Assembly (NCBI GenBank): GCA_001898165.1
Contig: MKTD01000046.1
Span: forward strand, 57,449-121,448
Reading direction: 5' to 3'
DNA: 64,000 nt
From: Bacteroidia bacterium 43-41
GTDB lineage: Bacteria; Bacteroidota; Bacteroidia; Bacteroidales; Dysgonomonadaceae
The position numbers and the translations under genes are program-made. The notes beneath the pieces are model-generated. The model saw nothing but the letters and a program-made list of their open reading frames with translations, did not search any database and was not told the origin of the DNA. This document shows, one piece after another, positions 1 through 8,664 of this stretch; positions within the stretch are counted from its first letter, which is position 1, and every line of letters begins with the position of its first letter.

Positions 1-545
1 TCATTTTTGTGCTGCATATCCTGCTCTTGCTTATCCAGTATTCTGTGGCAGGAGCCGTTTCGCGGCGCAATCCGTTGAAGGCGTTAAAGACAATGCTTCC
101 GGCTTATATGACGGCATTGGGGACGTCCTCTTCAGCGGCAACCATTCCGGTAACGCTGCAATGCGCGCTTAACAATAAGATCAACCCCAGCATCGCTTCT
201 TTTGTGATTCCGCTTTGTGCCACTATTCATTTGGCGGGAAGCGCAATGAAGATCACCGGGTTTTCGTTGGCGATGATGTACTTCTTCGGAATTCCGGTTG
301 ATCCGGCCACTTTTATCGGGTTTATCTTTATGTTGGGTATTACAATGATTGCGGCTCCGGGTGTTCCCGGCGGGGCCATTATGGCGGCCATCGGGATTAT
401 TCAGAGCATGCTGGGTTTCAACGAACAGATGATTGGCCTGATGATCACCGTTTACATTGCTGTGGATAGTTTTGGTACGGCGTGTAACGTAACCGGCGAC
501 GGAGCAATTACCATGATTATGAATAAGATTGCGGGAAAGAAATAA
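1..545 (+). CDS. Dicarboxylate/amino acid:cation symporter, C-terminal part (5' end outside window)
   Basis: C-terminal part of a secondary transporter of the DAACS (GltP/SstT-type) family, which moves dicarboxylates or amino acids inward with Na+ or H+. Visible are hydrophobic transmembrane stretches, a serine-rich re-entrant loop (GTSSSAATIPVTL) typical of the substrate site, and the late motif DSFGTACNVTGDGA, matching the conserved family segment NxxGD near the C-terminus. The frame is open to the left edge, so the N-terminal half is missing from the window. It ends just before the Nudix gene. Substrate cannot be told from this part. Confidence 0.85.
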   Translation, partial: IFVLHILLLLIQYSVAGAVSRRNPLKALKTMLPAYMTALGTSSSAATIPVTLQCALNNKINPSIASFVIPLCATIHLAGSAMKITGFSLAMMYFFGIPVDPATFIGFIFMLGITMIAAPGVPGGAIMAAIGIIQSMLGFNEQMIGLMITVYIAVDSFGTACNVTGDGAITMIMNKIAGKK

Positions 546-546
546 A

Positions 547-1032
547 ATGTTTTATGTTGAAAAAAATAACCGTATGAAACAATATCCTGAGCCTACTGTA
601 GGCGCTACAATCATTAATTCTGAAGGGAAGGTGCTCCTTTGCAAGTCGCATAAATGGGGCAACCGATATGTGATTCCGGGAGGGCACATTGAATTGGGGG
701 AGACCATGGAAGAAGCGCTGAAAAGGGAAGTATTCGAAGAAACCGGGTTAACCGTCAAGGATATCCGGATGCTCGGCATCAACGAAAGCATTTTTCACCC
801 GACGTTTCATGAGAAAAAACATTTTATTTTCATCAATTTCTTGTGTCGCGCCGAAGAGACGAACGTCAGGCTGAACGACGAATCGCAATCATACGTTTGG
901 GCCGACTTGCGGGATATTGAGCACTATGATCTGCAACAATTTACCAGGGCATTGCTTCTATTGTTGCGCGATCAATCCGATACAAACAATAAAACTGAAA
1001 TTTTTTATAATTACGGACAAGAAACTGTTTAA
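547..1032 (+). CDS. Nudix hydrolase
   Basis: Nudix-family pyrophosphohydrolase, likely acting on a nucleoside diphosphate-linked substrate. The complete Nudix box is present (GHIELGETMEEALKREVF followed by EETGL), with the REUxEExGU glutamates that bind the divalent metal. The protein is about 161 residues, a single-domain size. I chose the ATG at 547, just after the symporter stop at 543-545; an in-frame upstream codon at 529 would overlap the symporter, and the Met at 574 is an alternative. The tight spacing suggests co-transcription. The stop slightly overlaps the end of the convergent XRE gene. Exact substrate unknown. Confidence 0.85.
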   Translation: MFYVEKNNRMKQYPEPTVGATIINSEGKVLLCKSHKWGNRYVIPGGHIELGETMEEALKREVFEETGLTVKDIRMLGINESIFHPTFHEKKHFIFINFLCRAEETNVRLNDESQSYVWADLRDIEHYDLQQFTRALLLLLRDQSDTNNKTEIFYNYGQETV

Positions 1033-1373
1033 GTTTTACGGAGTTTCTCTATCTCTATCCGGAGGGACCTGTTCTCTTCCAGCATCTCAAGATATTTGCT
1101 CTTATATTCAGCAGAACATTCTTCCATCGTCCCGATAGTTTGCTCGGAAGGAGCCGCCGTAACTGGAGGGATTATCATTTCCCCTTTTCCCGTGATAAGC
1201 CAATCCAGGTTAAGCTCCGGGAAAACTTCTACGATGTTGGACAGTTTATCCGCACCGATCGAAGTTTTTACCTTACTGATATATCCACGTGAAAAACCAA
1301 CTAACTCCTCAAATTTAGTTTGTCCCACTCCTCTGGATTTTATGAATAATTTTAACCTGTCTATGAATTCCAT
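1029..1373 (-). CDS. XRE-family helix-turn-helix repressor, phage-type
   Basis: A 114-residue DNA-binding protein. Residues about 5-65 form a Cro/C1-type HTH (FEELVGFSRGYISKVK is the recognition region), followed by the DWLITGKGEMI motif common in Bacteroidetes phage-type repressors. The C-terminal 30 residues (about 85-114) are charged and predicted coiled coil, probably for dimerisation. It is divergent from a 73-residue gene, and the shared 165-bp gap holds a promoter and palindromes, the classic layout of an autoregulated switch. The role as repressor is inference from fold and layout. Its 3' end overlaps the end of the Nudix gene by four bases. Confidence 0.8.
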   Translation of the reverse strand: MEFIDRLKLFIKSRGVGQTKFEELVGFSRGYISKVKTSIGADKLSNIVEVFPELNLDWLITGKGEMIIPPVTAAPSEQTIGTMEECSAEYKSKYLEMLEENRSLRIEIEKLRKT

Positions 1374-1448
1374 ATTCTTTGCTGTTTTTCAGTTATTTTC
1401 CCAGATATATTATTTAGAATGAATATAAACTACGCTATTATTTCGTTA

Positions 1449-1484
1449 TATATTTGTATTCACTGAATATATGTAGTATGTTTG
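1449..1484 (+). promoter_or_regulatory. Promoter for the 73-residue gene, Bacteroidetes type
   Basis: A -33 box TTTG at 1453-1456 and a -7 box TATGTTTG at 1477-1484 (consensus TAnnTTTG) are separated by 20 bp, the spacing expected for the Bacteroidetes primary sigma factor. A second possible -7 box, TATATTTG, overlaps at 1449-1456. The spacer contains the palindrome TATTCA-C-TGAATA at 1457-1469, so a bound repressor would block polymerase. Confidence 0.6.
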
Positions 1485-1485
1485 T

Positions 1486-1504
1486 ATTGTTAAACAATGT
1501 TTAA
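1486..1504. promoter_or_regulatory. Overlapping palindromes, candidate operator of the XRE repressor
   Basis: Two perfect inverted repeats overlap: ATTGTT-A-AACAAT (1486-1498) and TTAAAC-AAT-GTTTAA (1490-1504). They begin two bases after the -7 box of the rightward promoter, at the expected transcription start. Position and symmetry fit an operator for the adjacent XRE protein; binding itself is inferred. Confidence 0.5.
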
Positions 1505-1538
1505 TACGTTGTAACAAAATCAGACATTCTACAAAGAT

Positions 1539-1760
1539 ATGAATAATCAGGCAAATGCCATAAAGCCGGTTACTAAAATATCCATACCCGCTACATTGTT
1601 GGCAATAAAGGTCGGCGAAACCGTGAGGATTCCTTCAAGAACGATTAGGGCCGGTTCCATCAGGGCCGCCGCATCTCGCTTGGAGCAGGCAAAAAGAGCC
1701 CGGTTTATTGTAACCGAACAAGGATTTGTGAATGAAACACAAGTAACAAGATTAAAATAA
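1539..1760 (+). CDS. Small basic protein of unknown function, divergent from the XRE repressor
   Basis: A 73-residue protein without signal peptide or membrane segment. It is basic, with an Arg/Ala-rich middle (IRAGSIRAAASRLEQAKRAR) that could form a DNA-binding helix. I do not recognise a named family. It lies 165 bp from the XRE start, downstream of a good promoter and palindromes. In Mu-like and other phages the gene opposite the repressor is often a small Cro/Ner-type regulator, which makes that a reasonable but unproven guess. No transposase or structural phage gene follows; an outer-membrane SusC gene begins 140 bp later. Confidence 0.55.
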   Translation: MNNQANAIKPVTKISIPATLLAIKVGETVRIPSRTIRAGSIRAAASRLEQAKRARFIVTEQGFVNETQVTRLK

Positions 1761-1901
1761 ATCCATATGATCATGAGAAAGATATTATTGGACACTAACG
1801 GAATGAATATGAAATCGCTGTATAAGGGTTGGCTCTGAAACAGATGAAATGAATAAGTAAATGTTGTTATTTAAATTAAAATATGTTATCAATCTAAACA
1901 A

Positions 1902-4900
1902 ATGAAGAAGAATTTAATGTTGTTTTTAACCTTATTCCTCATTACAGGAATGGGGATTTCCACTGCGCAGACTCGCGTTACGGGTAAGGTGGTGGACGAA
2001 TCTGATGAATCGGTTATCGGAGCATCCATTCAAGTGAAAGGTACCTCTCAAGGTACTGTTACAGATATTGATGGAGATTTTACACTAACTGTTCCGGCCG
2101 GTTCCAATACACTGGTCGTATCGTATGTGGGGATGATTACTCAGGAGGTACCGGTAAGTCCGAATGTACGGATTGTCTTGATAGAGGATATGGAAATTTT
2201 GGATGAAGTGGTAGTAGTGGGGTATGGCACTCAAGCAAAAAAAGATATTACGGGAGCTGTAGCAGTTGTTTCAACGGAAGAATTAAATGAAGTGCCTGTA
2301 GTTACATTTGCTGAAGCATTGCAAGGAAAAGCAGCCGGCGTATATATCTCTACAACGGGAGCTCCTGGTTCAGGTACGAGTATTCGTGTTCGAGGCGTGG
2401 GTTCTATGAGAGGATCCGGGCCGTTAATTGTGGTTGATGGGGTATCGAACGTTAGCATTGATGCGGTTAACCCAAATGATATAGAATCATTACAAGTATT
2501 AAAAGATGCTTCTGCAACAGCCATTTATGGAGCGCAGGGTGCTAATGGTGTTATTATCATTACTACCAGGCAAGGAACAAGAAGTGATAAGATTCGGGTG
2601 TCATATGATGGTCAAATTGGTGTTGCTACCATGGCAAATAACGGTTATGACGTTTTAAATGCATGGGAAGCTATGGAATTTGAAGCTCAGGGACTCGTAA
2701 ATCTTCGCGACATTAGGCGTGTTACTACGGGATTATCTCATACCCAGTTTGGGGCGCTCAATGCCAACGATCAACTTACAATGCCTTATGCAACAAAACC
2801 GGCAGGATTATCCAAAGAACAGGTAATTGCCCAGTTCGGGAGCATTGAGGCGTGGGAAGCATCATATAGAGATAATGGAGCTAATTCATGGGCCAGATCG
2901 GCATATTACCAAATGTTGGAAGACGGATGTTCAGAAGCAGAAGCACGGAAAGGAACAGACTGGTATAACTTGGTTGTTAGAAAAGGGTTGGTTCAGGAGC
3001 ATCAGGTTTCCGTGTTGGGTGGCGGCGACAAATCTGCTTATTCAATAGCATTTGGTAACACATCGAGGCAGGGCACTATAAAATCTTCATTTTTCGATAG
3101 GTATTCGTTGCGGGCAAATACCACATTCAATCCCAACAAATATTTTACAATCGGACAAAATACAAATTTATCTGTGGTGGAATTTGGAGGTGAACGTGGT
3201 GATCAGGGCGATGCGAGCATTTTCGGCCAAACCTACACCATTCAATCCTGGGTGCCTGCTTATAATATCGGAGGAGATTTTGCCGGATCACAATCACCGG
3301 AAGGAGGGCGTGCAAATTCAGCATTACAGTCTGTTGCCAATGCAAAAGATGATTGGGTCAGAGGTTTTAGGGGACAAACCGCCATATTTGCAGAATTAAA
3401 ACCGATTGCAGGTCTAACTCTTAGAACACAATACAGTGCTCGGTTGGGTGGAAATTGGAGCTTGACATTTAATGAGCGGACAATCATGACCAATAAAGAG
3501 GGCACATCCACCAACTCTTTGAATGAAAACGCCAGATGGAGTCTTGATTGGCAGTGGACAAATACAGCAACCTATACCAGAACTTTCAATGATAATCACA
3601 ATATGACATTTCTACTTGGTTCTGAAGCGATGAAAGAAGATTTTGGGCGTTATTTGGAAGCTCAACGAATCAATTATATTTTTGAAAAAGTACCAAACAC
3701 CTGGATTATTAACAATGGTTCAACCGCCAATGTGTCTAATGCCGGATATATGCTTAATTTGACAACCATGTTTGGTGTGTTTGGACGCGTCGACTATTCA
3801 TACAAGGGAAAATACTTAGCCACGTTAACTACTCGTGTTGATGGCTCCTCAAAGTTTGGTAAGAATAATCGCTGGGGAACATTCCCATCTGTTTCTTTAG
3901 GGTGGCGTATAACGGACGAGGCATTTATGGCACCTACAAATACATGGCTGGATGATTTAAAGGTCCGCGTTGGTTTTGGTACGGCGGGAAACTCAAATAT
4001 TGGTGCTTATAATTATGCTTTTCAATATGCTACAGGAAATGCTTATTTATACGCGATAGATGGCTCAGATACAGGTGCATCTGTTGGATATGCTGTTTCG
4101 AATTTAGGAGATCCGGATGCAAAATGGGAAACTATCCGTACATTGAATACTGGTTTTGATGCCACTCTGTTAAGAAACAAAATGACTGTTGGATTTGATT
4201 ATTATATAAAAAACACATCCGATATGTTAGTTCCTGCCAACTGGTCTGCTTTAGCCGGAAATGCAACCAAGCCTTATATCAACATAGGTGATATGAAAAA
4301 TACCGGTATAGATTTAAGCATTGGATGGCGCGATAGGATTGGCAACTTTAACTACAGGATAAACGGTAACATTTCTACATACAAGAACACAGTTGTCAGG
4401 TTAGGCTCTTCAGATTTATTCAACAATACACGGTTAAGTAAAGTCAACATCACAACGGAGGGTCAACCTATCGGAATGTTTTACGGGTACAATATTGTAG
4501 GTGTTTATAAAAGTGCCGACGACGTGTTAAATTATAAAAATGCTAAAGGAGAGATAATACTTCCATACGCAATTGTAAATGCAGAAGATGTGAATCCGAA
4601 TGATTGGATAGGGCGCTATAAAATAGAAGATGTTAACAATGATGGTAAAATTGATGCCCTGGATAAAAAAATTATCGGCAATCCACATCCTGATTTTACG
4701 GGAGGAGTAAATATCAGCATGGGTTATAAGAATTTTGACTTGGCAACATACTTATACTTTTCTGTTGGAAATGATATTTTTCGTCACTACATGTATTATA
4801 CTCATTTTGGTGCTTTGCAAAGTAATTATTCGAAAGATCGGAGAGACAATTCATGGCATCCGACCAATAATCCCAACGGTATTTACCCGCTTTGGGCAAC

Positions 4901-5198
4901 AAGCAAACGAGAAGGTACCGAGGCAGCTAACGAAGGTCACTCTCAATATGTTCAAGACGGTTCTTATTTAAGAATGCAAACGTTGACCTTTGGATATACT
5001 TTACCCAAAAAATTACTTGACAGAATAAAATTTGAAAGAATTCGTTTCTACGGACAGGTATCTAATGTATTTACATTAACAAAATATACAGGATTAGATC
5101 CCGAAATTCGCAGCAGTTCTGATTTGAATAAAGGTATTGACTATGGATCGTACGGAATACCGCGTCAATTCATTTTCGGATTAAACGTATCGTTTTAA
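1902..5198 (+). CDS. SusC/RagA-family TonB-dependent outer-membrane transporter (PUL 1)
   Basis: A 1098-residue outer-membrane importer that takes up glycan fragments in a complex with the SusD lipoprotein encoded next. It has a signal peptide (1 to about 22), a CarboxypepD_reg-like domain (about 25-105), a TonB-box-like segment DEVVVVGYGTQ, a plug domain with RVRGVGSMRGSGPLIVVDGV, the SusC signature DIESLQVLKDASATAIYG, then a long beta-barrel ending in an aromatic-terminated strand (GLNVSF). There is no STN domain, so it probably does not signal through an anti-sigma factor. The substrate cannot be read from sequence; downstream enzymes suggest a sugar processed by oxidation. Confidence 0.95.
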   Translation: MKKNLMLFLTLFLITGMGISTAQTRVTGKVVDESDESVIGASIQVKGTSQGTVTDIDGDFTLTVPAGSNTLVVSYVGMITQEVPVSPNVRIVLIEDMEILDEVVVVGYGTQAKKDITGAVAVVSTEELNEVPVVTFAEALQGKAAGVYISTTGAPGSGTSIRVRGVGSMRGSGPLIVVDGVSNVSIDAVNPNDIESLQVLKDASATAIYGAQGANGVIIITTRQGTRSDKIRVSYDGQIGVATMANNGYDVLNAWEAMEFEAQGLVNLRDIRRVTTGLSHTQFGALNANDQLTMPYATKPAGLSKEQVIAQFGSIEAWEASYRDNGANSWARSAYYQMLEDGCSEAEARKGTDWYNLVVRKGLVQEHQVSVLGGGDKSAYSIAFGNTSRQGTIKSSFFDRYSLRANTTFNPNKYFTIGQNTNLSVVEFGGERGDQGDASIFGQTYTIQSWVPAYNIGGDFAGSQSPEGGRANSALQSVANAKDDWVRGFRGQTAIFAELKPIAGLTLRTQYSARLGGNWSLTFNERTIMTNKEGTSTNSLNENARWSLDWQWTNTATYTRTFNDNHNMTFLLGSEAMKEDFGRYLEAQRINYIFEKVPNTWIINNGSTANVSNAGYMLNLTTMFGVFGRVDYSYKGKYLATLTTRVDGSSKFGKNNRWGTFPSVSLGWRITDEAFMAPTNTWLDDLKVRVGFGTAGNSNIGAYNYAFQYATGNAYLYAIDGSDTGASVGYAVSNLGDPDAKWETIRTLNTGFDATLLRNKMTVGFDYYIKNTSDMLVPANWSALAGNATKPYINIGDMKNTGIDLSIGWRDRIGNFNYRINGNISTYKNTVVRLGSSDLFNNTRLSKVNITTEGQPIGMFYGYNIVGVYKSADDVLNYKNAKGEIILPYAIVNAEDVNPNDWIGRYKIEDVNNDGKIDALDKKIIGNPHPDFTGGVNISMGYKNFDLATYLYFSVGNDIFRHYMYYTHFGALQSNYSKDRRDNSWHPTNNPNGIYPLWATSKREGTEAANEGHSQYVQDGSYLRMQTLTFGYTLPKKLLDRIKFERIRFYGQVSNVFTLTKYTGLDPEIRSSSDLNKGIDYGSYGIPRQFIFGLNVSF

Positions 5199-5232
5199 CT
5201 CATAAAAGAATAATCTATAAAACAAAAAAAAA

Positions 5233-7074
5233 ATGAAAAGAAATTTTATATATTTAGTAGTCATTGTTTTTTCATTCAGTGCTTGCCAGGATTTTTTAGA
5301 CGTTCGTGCAGTAGGGGCTGTAGGCGAACCAGATCTATTGAATAAAACCGGTATTGATATGGCATTGACAGGGATGTATGCCTCCATGCTAAATCCCACT
5401 AATTACTTTTACTCTACTCTAACCAATTATGCTTGGGGTGATGTAATGGGTGGAAGTGCCAATAAAGGTTCCACATTTAACGATCAGTCTGATTTTACAA
5501 ATCTTGAAACATACGGAATTACTCAAGATAATTCGTACTTGAATGGCAAATGGAAAAGCGTTTACGACGGCGTATTTAGGGCTAATAATGTATTGAGCAT
5601 GACTGAAAAAATAAAAGATGATCTCTTAGCTATAAAAGGACAATCGAAAGATTATTATACGGAAACCATTGCACAAGGCCGTTTTTTTAGAGGTTTTTGG
5701 CATTTTGAAGGTGTTAGGCTCTTCGGTGCTGCTATCCCTTACATAGGCAGTGAAGAATTTGCCAGTGCAGTCAACCCTCTTGTGTCAAATGTTGATGAGT
5801 CAGGTAAATATATCTATATCTGGGATAAAATAATTGAAGATTTAGAATATGCTTATGCAAATCTTCCCGATATTTGGACTGTTGATCGAGGCCGTGCAAA
5901 CAAATGGGCTGCTGCTGCATATTTGGCAAAAGTAAAAATGTACCAGTCATCTCCCTATAACGGGACAAATAATATGGTAAACCGTTGGACGGAAGTTAAA
6001 TCGCTTTTAGAAGCGATCATGGCTTCCGGCAAAGATAACAATGGTACCAGGTTTAGATTAGCCGATAATTATGCTGACCTCTTCACTGCTGGGAAAAGTG
6101 ACTGGACAGGCGAATCCGTTTTTGATGTGCAGCTGTCTATCTCGGGAACCCAAACCAATACCAATTTGATGTATGGTTCTTCGCATATAGGAATGTCAGG
6201 AGCGTTAGGCACCGGCGGATGGGGTTTTTTTCAACCATCTTATGAAATGGTAAATTCATACATTGTAAATAACGATGGACTGCCCTTACTCAACGGAGCG
6301 TACCGAGATATGGCTGCCTTGACTAATATAAATGCAGGCATTCCTTCTACCGATTTAGCTGTTTATACCGATCCCAGATTAGACGTAAGCGTCGGACGTT
6401 TCAATGTGCCATTTTGGGACTGGTCTATTCCGGTTAGAACAGATGGTTGGATTCGCGATGTCGGAAATGGCGGACTATACTTAAATAAGAAATACATACC
6501 TAAGAAAGCAGATAAAGGCAGTTTAAGCGTAGCAACATCCACAGGCTCTACCGCCAAGAACTTTCACTTAATCCGATATGCCGATGTTTTACTATGGTAC
6601 GCTGAGGCACTGATTGAAACAGGTAATCATCAAGAGGCCAGGGAGTATGTAAATCAAGTCCGTGCCAGAGCAGCAAATTCTTACGTAAAAGCAGCAGATC
6701 CGGCTACTATGGTCGAAACAACATCGTTATATGTACTAGATGACAAAGTGAATGGAGTTACCAAAACCAATGCTGCTTCAAATTACAGAATCGGATTATA
6801 TTCAGAATCGCAATTTTCAACAAAAGAAGACGCTTTAGCCGCATTGAGGTTTGAACGTAAATTGGAATTAGCGCTAGAAGGACAGCGCTGGTACGATTTA
6901 GCCCGTTGGGGAATTATTCAGAGTGAACTTTCCGATTATATTGATTATGAACAACAATATTTGCCTAAATTTGTAGGAACTGTTTATAATGAAAAGTGGG
7001 TTACCCTGCCTATTCCTCTTGACCAGATTATTACAATGGAAGGTGTTCTTGTACAAAATGAAAATTGGAAGTGA
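5233..7074 (+). CDS. SusD/RagB-family surface glycan-binding lipoprotein (PUL 1)
   Basis: A 613-residue surface lipoprotein that binds glycan and caps the SusC barrel. The signal peptide ends in a lipobox with Cys18 (FSACQDFLD), followed by the acidic residues typical of surface export in Bacteroidetes. TPR-like helices include a central RFFRGFWHFEGVRLFG motif, and the C-terminus carries the SusD signature FERKLELALEGQRWYDLARWG. It follows the SusC gene by 34 bp, so they are one transcript. Size is at the upper end of the family. Confidence 0.94.
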   Translation: MKRNFIYLVVIVFSFSACQDFLDVRAVGAVGEPDLLNKTGIDMALTGMYASMLNPTNYFYSTLTNYAWGDVMGGSANKGSTFNDQSDFTNLETYGITQDNSYLNGKWKSVYDGVFRANNVLSMTEKIKDDLLAIKGQSKDYYTETIAQGRFFRGFWHFEGVRLFGAAIPYIGSEEFASAVNPLVSNVDESGKYIYIWDKIIEDLEYAYANLPDIWTVDRGRANKWAAAAYLAKVKMYQSSPYNGTNNMVNRWTEVKSLLEAIMASGKDNNGTRFRLADNYADLFTAGKSDWTGESVFDVQLSISGTQTNTNLMYGSSHIGMSGALGTGGWGFFQPSYEMVNSYIVNNDGLPLLNGAYRDMAALTNINAGIPSTDLAVYTDPRLDVSVGRFNVPFWDWSIPVRTDGWIRDVGNGGLYLNKKYIPKKADKGSLSVATSTGSTAKNFHLIRYADVLLWYAEALIETGNHQEAREYVNQVRARAANSYVKAADPATMVETTSLYVLDDKVNGVTKTNAASNYRIGLYSESQFSTKEDALAALRFERKLELALEGQRWYDLARWGIIQSELSDYIDYEQQYLPKFVGTVYNEKWVTLPIPLDQIITMEGVLVQNENWK

Positions 7075-7214
7075 TTTCCACCTTAAACTAAGGTTAAGTT
7101 TTGAATGATAACTGTGCGAATAAAAAATATTGTATTTAATTAGATCCGACACCTCTTTCAACCAACTTAATACTTTTTAAATTTTTATATTGATAAATAA
7201 ATAAAAATATTCAA

Positions 7215-8639
7215 ATGAAAAAAAAGAACAACGAGATTAACAGGAGACAGTTTCTTAATTATTCGGCTCTTGGATTAGCCGGCCTCACTATTTTACCGAG
7301 TTGGTCAATGGCTGGTGTGAAAGTTGCCCCAAGCGACCGTGTAGTTCTTGGATTTATAGGATTGGGACGACAGGCATTAAGTGATTTTCGGGGTTTTGCC
7401 GGATGCGAGGGAGTGCAAGTAGCTGCCTGCTGTGATGTGGACAGTATGAAGATAGCACGTTTTAAAAAACGTGTCAATGAATGGCAAAAATCAAAAGGCG
7501 TTTCCGAAAGATGTGACGGGTACGAATTCTATGAAGACCTGTTGGAAAGAAAAGATATCGATGCTGTTGCTATTGTAACTCCTGATCACTGGCATGCTCT
7601 CATGACCATACAGGCATGCCAGACCGGTAAAGATGTTTTTGTTCAAAAGCCATTGGCATATACAATCACTGAAGGTTTGGCAATGGTTAAGGCAGTCCGT
7701 AATAATAAACGTGTTTTACAAGTAGGTAGTCAACAACGTTCCAGTAAAGAGTTTCAAAAAGCAATAGAATTAGTGCAAGCCGGAGCTATTGGACATATCG
7801 AAAAAATTTATGCCAGGGTAGGTGCGCCTCCCACTCCTTTGAACTTACCCGAACAATCTGTTCCGGCAAATTTAAACTGGAATCAATGGATGGGGCCCCT
7901 TAACGATCCTAAAATTCATTACCATCCGGATCTTTGTCCGCCTATTTCATTAAATCCCGAGGAAAATGAGAAATTATGGGGTGCATGGCGCTGGTATCAA
8001 GAAACCGGAAATGGCTATACGGCCGATTGGGGCGCACATATGTTTGATATTGCACAGGCCGCTATAGGAATGGATGGGTCAGGACCAGTGGAATATATAC
8101 CTGTAGGTTATAACGGAACTCAATACGCTACCATGAAATATGCAAATGGTATTGTTATGACAGAACAACCCTATCTCGATGATAATGAATCGGCACAGGG
8201 AGTCAAATTTATAGGAACAGATGGCTGGATAGAAGTTGCACGTGGATATCTTGCATGCTCCGATCCGTCAAAAGTACCTGAAGACCTGGCAGGGAACAGG
8301 CCGTTGACCCAGGCGCAACGTGAGGAAAGAAGAGTACAGACAGCAGCACAACAAGCACAGCAGGCTGAACGTCGGCGGACAGGTAATGCGCTTGCATTTG
8401 AGATAAGTTCACCGCATATGCAAAATTTTATTGATTCTGTCCGCTCGCGCAGAAATCCTATCGCACCGGTAGAAGTAGGATGCAGTACTAATACTTTATG
8501 CTGTTTGGTTAATATTGCCCGTGAGTTGAATAGACCTGTAAAATGGAATCCGGTTACACTTAGTTTTGATGACGACAAAGAGGCCGCTTCACATCGATTA
8601 AACTGCTACCAATATAGACGTCCGTATTCATTATATTAA
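7215..8639 (+). CDS. Tat-exported Gfo/Idh/MocA-family sugar oxidoreductase
   Basis: A 474-residue NAD(P)-dependent oxidoreductase predicted to act in the periplasm. The N-terminus has a Tat motif (NRRQFLNYSALGLAG). A Rossmann fold follows (VLGFIGLGRQA, then CCDVD) and the family signature appears as VQKPLAYT, with Gln where many members have Glu (EKP). The C-terminal half has the alpha/beta sheet domain with DWGAHMFDIAQ, whose Asp/His are typical substrate-site residues. The gene follows the SusCD pair in the same direction, and an isomerase-like gene follows. Related Bacteroidetes enzymes oxidise or rearrange glycosides through keto intermediates; that role here is inference. Confidence 0.88.
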   Translation: MKKKNNEINRRQFLNYSALGLAGLTILPSWSMAGVKVAPSDRVVLGFIGLGRQALSDFRGFAGCEGVQVAACCDVDSMKIARFKKRVNEWQKSKGVSERCDGYEFYEDLLERKDIDAVAIVTPDHWHALMTIQACQTGKDVFVQKPLAYTITEGLAMVKAVRNNKRVLQVGSQQRSSKEFQKAIELVQAGAIGHIEKIYARVGAPPTPLNLPEQSVPANLNWNQWMGPLNDPKIHYHPDLCPPISLNPEENEKLWGAWRWYQETGNGYTADWGAHMFDIAQAAIGMDGSGPVEYIPVGYNGTQYATMKYANGIVMTEQPYLDDNESAQGVKFIGTDGWIEVARGYLACSDPSKVPEDLAGNRPLTQAQREERRVQTAAQQAQQAERRRTGNALAFEISSPHMQNFIDSVRSRRNPIAPVEVGCSTNTLCCLVNIARELNRPVKWNPVTLSFDDDKEAASHRLNCYQYRRPYSLY

Positions 8640-8664
8640 CTCCAAACTTTAAATTACTTATCTT

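Noticed and set aside
1767..1838. 23-codon frame after the small basic protein
   Set aside because: Too short and without a recognised pattern; kept only as a possible phage remnant in the findings.
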